Source: Chitinophagaceae bacterium (lineage in GTDB: Bacteria > Bacteroidota > Bacteroidia > Chitinophagales > Chitinophagaceae). Taken from it: a stretch of 13,005 nucleotides of DNA. The notes beneath the pieces were generated by a model. The model searched no databases, had not been told where the DNA came from, and worked only from the letters and a program-made list of their open reading frames with translations. The DNA lies in the NCBI GenBank assembly GCA_025362915.1, contig JANYEU010000340.1:1-13005 (forward strand), given 5' to 3'. Each line of letters begins with the position of its first letter. The stretch's first letter is position 1. A program made the translations under genes and the position numbers. Below are positions 1-5,781 of the stretch, one piece after another.

Positions 1-1515
1 AGGAGTGGAGCTGCCTATAAGTTGTGGCGCAGTACCCTGATAGAGAGTATGTATTTGGGAGCAAGCCCTGCCAATTTTGTGCAGATTAGTTTTTACGATG
101 CTGCCCGTGGTGAATTGTACCGTGATTTTGGTGACGGAATAGGTATGGCTGCAAGGTCATTGACAGAAGGATTGTTTGGTATTAATCCAGATGCCTTGCA
201 TAATAAATTGACCATTAAACCGGGCTTCCCCGCTGAATGGAATTATGCTTCTATAAAAGTGCCTGATATTAATTTGGATTTTAAAAGAAATGGCAACACA
301 GATACTTATACCATCATTCCAGCTTATACAAATAAACTAAACCTACAATTGCAACTGAATGCCATAAAAGATGGGATAGCTTCTGTGAAGGTGAATGGGA
401 AGACTGTAACTTGGAAGTTATTGCAAGATGCTGTTGAAAGCCCTGTTTTAGTTATTGATTGTGGCATGGCAGATGAATATAAGATAGAAGTGGCATGGCA
501 AGGGGATGTCTTGGAAAAGCAAATGATGGAGAAGACTTATACTGCCAATGAATTGCTTAAATTTTCATTGGAAAAGGGTAAACTATTGTCTATAAAAGAT
601 CCGGAGAATGCTTTGCGTAAAGTGGTTATTGTAGGCGATGATTTTAACGGAACCATCAACGCTGGCGAGGGTAACAAAACTGTTTTTGTGCAAGTGAAAC
701 AAGGCGATTGTTCTTGGTGGCAGCCCATCTGTTTTAAGGTTATTGCTACTAAAAAGATGCTTATAAAAGCTGATGAAAAAGGTAGCTACGATAAGATTGA
801 TTTAACCACTTACTTTAATGATAAGGTGACCAACATTTTCAAGAATAAATACTTGAGTCCACGTCCTGCTACTACTACCTTGCAATTGCCCACACAGGGT
901 ATTGGCAATTGGTGCTATCCAACGGTTACGGCCAATATTGATGATGAAGGGTTGAGGAAATTAGCCGGAAAGAATAATGAGATCAAGTTGCCTAATAGAG
1001 TGCCATTTGCTACGCCTACTGATGCTGATAATAACAATATCATCTACACATCTCAATGGGATAATTATCCAAAAGAAGCAGCAGTAAAACTTAATGGTAG
1101 TGCATCGCACGCCTATTTATTGATGGCAGGCAGTACGAATCCCATGCAAAGCAGGATTATAAATGGTTTGATTATCGCAAGGTACAAGGATGGTTCTGCT
1201 GATACTTTGGCATTAATTAATCCAGATACTTGGTGGCCAATAGAGCAGGATTACATGGATGATGGATTTGCCTTCACTGTCGGTGCTGTCAAGCCCTTGC
1301 GTGTACATTTAAAAACAGGACTCATCACCAACTACTTCAATCATTACACCAGCATTAAGGGTTATAGTAATCGGGCAATTGATGGCGGTGCAGCCACAGT
1401 GTTAGACATGCCTTTGCAAGTTTCCAAGATTTTGGATAGTTTAACGTTACAAACCTTAACTAACGATGTGGTGATTGGTTTGATGAGTGTTACCTTGGTG
1501 AGACCGAATCATTAA
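1..1515 (+). CDS. DUF4450 domain protein, C-terminal part (5' end outside window)
   Basis: The reading frame is open from base 1 (first codons read RSGAAYKLW), so the gene starts before the window; 504 residues are visible. Residues about 1-60 (SPANFVQISFYDAARGELYRDF, then GLFGINPDAL) look like the last helices of an (alpha/alpha)6 barrel. The following LTIKPGFPAEW and KVPDI stretch begins the C-terminal beta-sandwich seen in GH15/65/94-like fold enzymes. The tail (LSPRPATTTLQLPTQGIG, then NPDTWWPIEQDY) also matches my memory of DUF4450 proteins, which are common in Bacteroidota glycan-utilisation loci. The catalytic residues cannot be assessed because the main barrel lies upstream. Family assignment is from recalled sequence patterns. 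The function is not established here; a role as a glycosidase or glycan-processing enzyme is inferred from fold and neighbours. The ATG or TTG codons near base 20 are internal, not the start. Confidence 0.75.
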   Translation, partial: RSGAAYKLWRSTLIESMYLGASPANFVQISFYDAARGELYRDFGDGIGMAARSLTEGLFGINPDALHNKLTIKPGFPAEWNYASIKVPDINLDFKRNGNTDTYTIIPAYTNKLNLQLQLNAIKDGIASVKVNGKTVTWKLLQDAVESPVLVIDCGMADEYKIEVAWQGDVLEKQMMEKTYTANELLKFSLEKGKLLSIKDPENALRKVVIVGDDFNGTINAGEGNKTVFVQVKQGDCSWWQPICFKVIATKKMLIKADEKGSYDKIDLTTYFNDKVTNIFKNKYLSPRPATTTLQLPTQGIGNWCYPTVTANIDDEGLRKLAGKNNEIKLPNRVPFATPTDADNNNIIYTSQWDNYPKEAAVKLNGSASHAYLLMAGSTNPMQSRIINGLIIARYKDGSADTLALINPDTWWPIEQDYMDDGFAFTVGAVKPLRVHLKTGLITNYFNHYTSIKGYSNRAIDGGAATVLDMPLQVSKILDSLTLQTLTNDVVIGLMSVTLVRPNH

Positions 1516-1586
1516 AATAGAATTACTTACTTATAAGTTAGATTGTGATAAAGGTGTGTTCTTATCTTTATCCTTAAATAAACACA

Positions 1587-2027
1587 ATGAAAAGGCTACT
1601 AACTATTGTTGCAATACTATTTACACTTACCTGTAGCGCACAGCCTAAAACAAATATTGCTAAAGAAAAGAGGTTGGTAATAAAAACTGAAGAGGACTTT
1701 GCAAAGATGCTTGCAGAGAAAGGTGCTGCCGCAGCTTTTTACTTTTATGCAGATAGTAATGTAGTCATCAATAGAGGCAACGATTCGCTTAGTTATGGCA
1801 GGGCAGGAGTGCAACATTATTACAGTAAACCTGCTTAAAAAACAGCTGCAATCACCTGGCATCCCGACTTTGTGGATGTATCCGCTAGTGGTGACCTTGC
1901 TTATACTTATGGTAAATACCAATATCAAAATATAGATGCTGCTGGCAAGAAAGTTTCAGCCTCGGGCATTTTTCATACGGTCTGGAAGAAACAATCAAAT
2001 GGCTCTTGGCGTTTTGTTTGGGATTAG
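1587..2027 (+). pseudogene. NTF2/DUF4440-like small secreted protein interrupted by an in-frame TAA
   Basis: An ATG at 1587 begins a signal-peptide-like N-terminus (MKRLLTIVAILFTLTCSAQ). The frame runs 83 codons to a TAA at 1836-1838. Exactly the same frame then continues for 62 sense codons (KTAAITWHPDFVDVSASGDL, then TYGKYQYQN, SGIFHTVWKKQ, SWRFVWD) to a TAG at 2025-2027. Joined, the product would be about 146 residues, the normal size of an NTF2-like/DUF4440 (SnoaL-type) domain. The downstream half holds the family-typical elements: a GDLAYTYGKY strand and a final HTVWKK..GSWRFVWD strand pair. The upstream half holds the helix and the FYFYADSNVVINRG segment. This is a point nonsense mutation (or a base-call error or stop readthrough), not a frameshift. 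Such proteins often bind small ligands, but no specific function can be given. It lies 71 bp after the DUF4450 gene. Confidence 0.7.
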
Positions 2028-2109
2028 TTACTGATGGTATTAATCATTAAATCTACAAAAAGCATTCATTTTATGAGTAATCCTAAAATAACGACACTTT
2101 TATACTTCG

Positions 2110-2200
2110 CGTCTTTGCGACCTAAAAGTGAAACGCTTTACCTAAAGTTAGAACGCCCTTTGCTCCTTCTTTGCGAAGAGGCTTTGCGAGCTTTGCGGTT
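2110..2200. repeat. CTTTGCG intergenic repeat cluster
   Basis: The gap 2028-2355 (328 bp) has no convincing gene. It contains four exact copies of CTTTGCG at 2113, 2169, 2182 and 2191, plus a variant CTTTGCT at 2158. The second copy lies inside a small dyad, CTTC TTTGC GAAG. Similar CTTTGCG-rich elements are familiar to me from intergenic DNA of Bacteroidota genomes; their role is not known to me. A short T-rich stretch follows at 2201-2210. Confidence 0.6.
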
Positions 2201-2291
2201 AATTTTTTCTTGTCTCATTGAAAGTGTATTTATTTACAGTGCACTATTTATCAACAAACAAAACCCTTCCCCCCATTAACAAAATACTAAT

Positions 2292-2369
2292 ATGACGGCG
2301 TATGACAGTTGGGTAAACAACCGGAACTACTTTGCCCGCTTAAATACGTATTGCAATGCTAATGTTTAG
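2292..2369 (+). other. Possible 25-codon leader ORF overlapping the esterase start
   Basis: An ATG at 2292 opens a 25-codon frame (MTAYDSWVNNRNYF, then NTYCNANV) ending in TAG at 2367-2369, which overlaps both candidate starts of the esterase gene (2356 and 2362) in another frame. The stretch is less AT-rich than the flanking DNA. It also contains a possible RNA stem, GGGTAAA (2311-2317) with TTTGCCC (2331-2337), allowing one G-U pair. It could be a leader, a gene remnant or chance. Nothing in the sequence decides between these, so it is weakly supported. Confidence 0.2.
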
Positions 2370-3813
2370 GTCTGTCATTAAATATTTGGGTGCCACTTTG
2401 TTGGGCTTATGCCCTTTTGTATCAATCTTTTCGCAGGTTAGTCTCCCCGCAGTTTTCTCCAACAATATGGTGCTTCAACGAGATAAACCAGTTTCAATTT
2501 GGGGAAAAGCTACGGCAGGTGAGCGTGTCATGGTGTCTTTTGATAAGCAACAAAAAACTACAGTTGCCAGTAGCGAGGGTAAATGGCAGGTACAGTTAGA
2601 TGCCATGCCTGCAAATGCCAATCCATCCACGTTGACGGTCAAGGGTACTACCACTGTCGAATTGACCAATATCTTGGTGGGTGATATTTGGCTTTGCTCT
2701 GGACAGAGCAATATGGAATACCCTTTGGATAGAAAGACTAAAAAATATACTGCACCCAAAAAAGGAATTGATAGTGCGGCGGAAGAGTTAACTGCCACCA
2801 AGCCAGATGCTATTAGGTATTTGTATGTTGAACACACCTTAAAGACTGACGATTTGCCTACAAAAGGTTGGGTGAATGGCAATGATACCAATGTGCGTTT
2901 TGTATCTGCCATCGGTTATTTTTTTGGGAAGGAGATATATGCCAATACACATGTGCCTATCGGTATCATCTCTTCTTCTTGGGGGGGTACAAGGGTGGAA
3001 GAATGGACACCAGATTGGGCTTATGTGCAGTCGCCCATATTTAAGGATTCTACTACCAATCCTAAGTTCAAGATAGATGGTATGCACCCAGGGCAAAAGT
3101 TTGATAAAATGATTTTATCATTGTTGCCTTATACCATTAAAGGAATGTTGTGGTATCAGGGAGAATCGAACTGTATGGTGGAAGATCAGGTAACTTATCC
3201 TGCTAAAATGGAATTGATGGTAAATACTTGGCGAGATTTATTTCACGATAAGAAAATACCTTTCTACTTCGTTGAAATTGCTCCGTATAAATACACTTCA
3301 AGGCTAAATGACCATAAGTTACATACGGTAGAATCGTTGCCACTAACGTGGGAGGCGCAAACCAAGAACCTATCCATTCCCTACACCGCAATGGTGGTTA
3401 CCACAGACTTGGTGGATGATTTAACCAATATTCATCCTTCCTACAAATGGACGGTTGCCCACCGCTTGGCCTTGTGTGCATTGGCAAAGGATTATAAGCA
3501 TAAGATTGTCTATTCTGGGCCTGCCTATCAGTCAATGAAAATTAAGAAAAATACCATAGAACTTAGTTTTAACTATACAGGAAGTGGGTTAGTTGCTGGT
3601 GATAATCAACCATTAACTTGGTTTACCATCGCTGGGGCAGACAACCAGTTTGTGCCTGCAAAAGCGACCATAAAAGGGGAGAAGATAATAATGGAAGCTG
3701 AATCTATTGCCAAACCAACGCAAGTTCGCTTTGCTTGGGATGAATCTGCACAACCTAATTTATTTAACAAGGAAGGCTTGCCTGCATTGCCTTTTAGAAC
3801 GTCTGCTAACTAA
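2356..3813 (+). CDS. Sialate O-acetylesterase-type carbohydrate esterase (SASA, SGNH-like)
   Basis: This 485-residue secreted esterase probably removes O-acetyl groups from plant polysaccharide or oligosaccharide. The N-terminus has a hydrophobic signal segment (residues about 8-26, ending FSQ). A small beta domain follows (FSNNMVLQRD at 34-43 is the typical opening of this family). The SGNH-type blocks are visible: GQSNM at 116-120 with Ser118 as nucleophile, SSSWGGT at 206-212, WYQGESN at 266-272, and D..DD..NIHP around 351-361 with His360 as probable catalytic base. Length is normal for the family. The start may be ATG 2356 or the in-frame ATG 2362; both keep the signal peptide. Although named for sialic acid, Bacteroidota members in loci with GH28/GH78 more plausibly act on acetylated pectin or xylan; that substrate is inferred from context. 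Hairpin-rich DNA follows its stop. Confidence 0.88.
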   Translation: MLMFRSVIKYLGATLLGLCPFVSIFSQVSLPAVFSNNMVLQRDKPVSIWGKATAGERVMVSFDKQQKTTVASSEGKWQVQLDAMPANANPSTLTVKGTTTVELTNILVGDIWLCSGQSNMEYPLDRKTKKYTAPKKGIDSAAEELTATKPDAIRYLYVEHTLKTDDLPTKGWVNGNDTNVRFVSAIGYFFGKEIYANTHVPIGIISSSWGGTRVEEWTPDWAYVQSPIFKDSTTNPKFKIDGMHPGQKFDKMILSLLPYTIKGMLWYQGESNCMVEDQVTYPAKMELMVNTWRDLFHDKKIPFYFVEIAPYKYTSRLNDHKLHTVESLPLTWEAQTKNLSIPYTAMVVTTDLVDDLTNIHPSYKWTVAHRLALCALAKDYKHKIVYSGPAYQSMKIKKNTIELSFNYTGSGLVAGDNQPLTWFTIAGADNQFVPAKATIKGEKIIMEAESIAKPTQVRFAWDESAQPNLFNKEGLPALPFRTSAN

Positions 3814-3835
3814 TTAGCGAGAAGACGTGGTTATC

Positions 3836-4018
3836 AATTTTACCACATAGACATAGTAGGCACATAGAAGAAAAGATATAAGAATGACACTTCGCTTTAA
3901 GAACACATAGAGAAGTAGTAGGGAGCCGCTTCTGATGTGTTCTTAAAGCGAAGCGTCTTATCTTTCTAAAAATGAAAAAAAGCCTATGTGCCTATTGTGC
4001 CTATGTGGTGAAAAAATT
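3836..4018. repeat. Long imperfect inverted repeat (about 180 bp hairpin)
   Basis: Almost the whole gap between the esterase and the GH28 gene is one large dyad. The outer arms are built from CACATAG words on the left (3836-3868) and CTATGTG words on the right (3983-4018), ending in TACCACATAG and CTATGTGGTG. An inner arm TTCGCTTTAAGAACACAT (3891-3908) is exactly complementary to 3935-3952, an 18-bp perfect stem. Inside it, AGAAG (3911-3915) can pair with CTTCT (3929-3933). No target-site duplication or coding sequence is evident. It resembles Bacteroidota intergenic repeats, or a small MITE-like element, and could fold as RNA between the two cistrons. Confidence 0.8.
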
Positions 4019-4036
4019 TAGTATTAATAATAGAGT

Positions 4037-5470
4037 ATGATGAAAAAAAACGTGATTGCTTATGTGCTATTGGCCATTGCCAGTATGCAATGGTGTGCCG
4101 CCCAAAACCAAAACTTGGATTGGGTGCCGAAGGTGGGGGCTAAGTCCTTTCCCGCAATTAAAAAAGTATTTTGGGTGAATGATTATGGTGCAAAGAATGA
4201 TGGTGCCACCATAAACTCTGTCTTTATACAGAAAGCCATTGATGCCTGTGCCAAACAGGGTGGGGGTATTGTAAGTTTTAAATCGGGTACCTATATCAGC
4301 GGCTCCATCTTTCTAAAGAATAATGTTCAATTGAAGATTGATAGTGGCGTAACGATACTCGGCTCTCAAAACTTTGATGATTATCCAGAGATTCAAACAC
4401 GTATTGCGGGTATAGAAACCAAGTGGCCTGCTGCGCTAATTAATATTATTGATGCAAAAAATGCTGCCGTTACAGGTAAGGGCATTGTGAATGCAAGGGG
4501 TAAGTTTTGCTGGGATAAATACTGGGCGATGCGGAAAGATTATGATGATAAGGGCTTGCGTTGGATAGTGGATTATGATGCAAAAAGAGTAAGAACCCTG
4601 TTGGTGCAGAACTCGGTAGATATAAGTATTAAAGAAGTAACATTTAAAAACGCTGGCTTCTGGACGGTGCAGTTATTATACTCTCATAACCTGACTGTTG
4701 ATGGCGTTATCATTAAAAATAATGAAGATGGAAGTGGTCCAAGTACCGATGGAATTGATATTGATTCTTCTACTTGGGTGTTGATTGAGAACTGTGATAT
4801 TGATTGTAACGATGATAACTTTTGCTTGAAGGCGGGAAGGGATTGGGATGGCTTACGTGTAAATAAACCAACAGAATATGTGGTTATCAGAAAATGTTTG
4901 GCTAGGAGAGGGGCAGGATTGGTAACCTTGGGTAGTGAAACATCGGGCGGCATCCGCCATATATTGGCAACTGATTTAAGGGCTACAAATACCGACAATG
5001 GCTTGCGTATAAAGTCTGCCTTTACAAGAGGTGGTACCATTGAGGACATCTATTTCCAAAATACAGTGATGGATTCTGTGAATAATGCCTATCAGTTTAA
5101 CCTAAACTGGTACCCTGCCTACAGTTATTCTGAACTGCCCAAAGGCTATAACTACGATTCTGTGCCCGCACATTGGAAAGCCATGTTGCACAAGGTTACC
5201 CCTGCAGAATTAGGTACGCCTCATGCCAAGAACATCTACATTACCAATGTTAAGGTAACCAATGCCACTACCGCTTTTGTGGGTAATGGGTACGAAAAAT
5301 CATTGTTGGAGAACTTTGTATTTACCAACTGTAGCATACAAGCCACTTCTTTGGGTACACTTGAGTTTACAAAAGGATGGAAATATAATAACGTAACTAT
5401 TGATGTTGACAAAAAGCCCGCACCGTTGAAATCGGCTGATGGTATTGAACATTCAGAACGTTTGAAATAA
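4037..5470 (+). CDS. GH28 polygalacturonase-family glycoside hydrolase
   Basis: This 477-residue secreted right-handed beta-helix enzyme has a signal peptide (residues 1-22, ending AAQ). The N-terminal NDYGAKNDG (48-56) and the AIDAC...GGGIVSF and SGTYISGSIFLK segments are the classic GH28 opening. The catalytic region shows STDGIDIDSS (236-245) with Asp238, CNDDNFCLK (257-265) with the Asp259-Asp260 pair, and GLRIKS (322-327) as the RIK motif. The usual GHG motif reads GAG (292-294), within GAGLVTLGSETSGG, so the His is replaced by Ala. GH28 enzymes hydrolyse alpha-1,4 or alpha-1,2 galacturonosyl links in homogalacturonan or rhamnogalacturonan. Which link is cut here is not certain; the adjacent rhamnosidase favours a rhamnogalacturonan-derived substrate. 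Two tandem ATGs (4037 and 4040) are equally good starts. It stands alone, with a large hairpin upstream and a palindrome array downstream. Confidence 0.9.
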   Translation: MMKKNVIAYVLLAIASMQWCAAQNQNLDWVPKVGAKSFPAIKKVFWVNDYGAKNDGATINSVFIQKAIDACAKQGGGIVSFKSGTYISGSIFLKNNVQLKIDSGVTILGSQNFDDYPEIQTRIAGIETKWPAALINIIDAKNAAVTGKGIVNARGKFCWDKYWAMRKDYDDKGLRWIVDYDAKRVRTLLVQNSVDISIKEVTFKNAGFWTVQLLYSHNLTVDGVIIKNNEDGSGPSTDGIDIDSSTWVLIENCDIDCNDDNFCLKAGRDWDGLRVNKPTEYVVIRKCLARRGAGLVTLGSETSGGIRHILATDLRATNTDNGLRIKSAFTRGGTIEDIYFQNTVMDSVNNAYQFNLNWYPAYSYSELPKGYNYDSVPAHWKAMLHKVTPAELGTPHAKNIYITNVKVTNATTAFVGNGYEKSLLENFVFTNCSIQATSLGTLEFTKGWKYNNVTIDVDKKPAPLKSADGIEHSERLK

Positions 5471-5514
5471 AAGGGTTGATGGCTTTTTATCATTGATTTG
5501 TGTCTTCAACAGAA

Positions 5515-5765
5515 ATTAGTCTTGTGGTCAATACAATTAGTCGGAGGACTAATACAAGTAGTCCAGCGACTAGAACAAATAGTCGGGCGACTAAAGCAAC
5601 TAGTCGTAGGACTAATGTAAATAGTCCAGCGACTAGAACAATTAGTCGGGCGACTAAAGCAAATAGTCGTAGGACTAATGTAAATAGTCCAGCGACTAAA
5701 ACAATTAGTCGGACGACTAATGTAAATAGTCCAACAAAAAGAACCATTAGTCGAGAGACTAATGG
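5515..5765. repeat. Array of twelve 21-bp palindromic units
   Basis: TAGTC occurs at 5517 and then at every 21st base up to 5748, twelve times without a single indel. In ten units it is followed after a 4-base loop by GACTA, giving a dyad TAGTC-N4-GACTA; the first unit (GGTCA) and the eleventh (AAAAA) have lost the second arm. Seven-base linkers such as ATGTAAA, GAACAAT and AAGCAAA separate units. Central tetrads vary (GGAG, CAGC, GGGC, GTAG, GGAC, GAGA). Units 3-5 and 6-8 form a 63-bp higher-order repeat (5559-5621 and 5622-5684, 61 of 63 identical). The array fills the gap between the GH28 and GH78 genes and ends 16 bases before the GH78 ATG. One + frame is open through it only because 21 is a multiple of three; I do not treat it as coding. 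Confidence 0.95.
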
Positions 5766-5781
5766 AATACATTAAGCAAAT

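Noticed and set aside
1547..1572. Hairpin GATAAAG/CTTTATC before the NTF2-like gene
   Set aside because: Seven A/T-rich pairs with a 12-base loop and no T-run; it may be chance in AT-rich DNA.
2034..2279. 81-codon + strand ORF in the gap before the esterase
   Set aside because: It runs through the CTTTGCG repeat cluster, has no recognisable domain, and its Leu/Arg-rich middle comes from the repeat words; it looks like a chance ORF.
2300..2355. Bacteroidota -7 promoter element (TAnnTTTG) before the esterase
   Set aside because: The closest match, TACTTTG near 2328-2334, lacks one base of spacing; no other gap gave a clear -33/-7 pair, so no promoter is called.
3836..4018. Insertion sequence
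   Set aside because: There is no transposase frame and no visible target-site duplication; only a non-coding inverted repeat is supported, with MITE-like origin left open.
5463..5490. Intrinsic terminator after the GH28 gene (AAAAG...CTTTTT)
   Set aside because: The stem is only about five A/T-rich pairs with a nine-base loop; too weak to call.
5515..5765. CRISPR array
   Set aside because: The period is only 21 bp, the linkers are 7 bp and repeated themselves, and no cas gene is nearby; this is a palindromic tandem array, not repeats with unique spacers.
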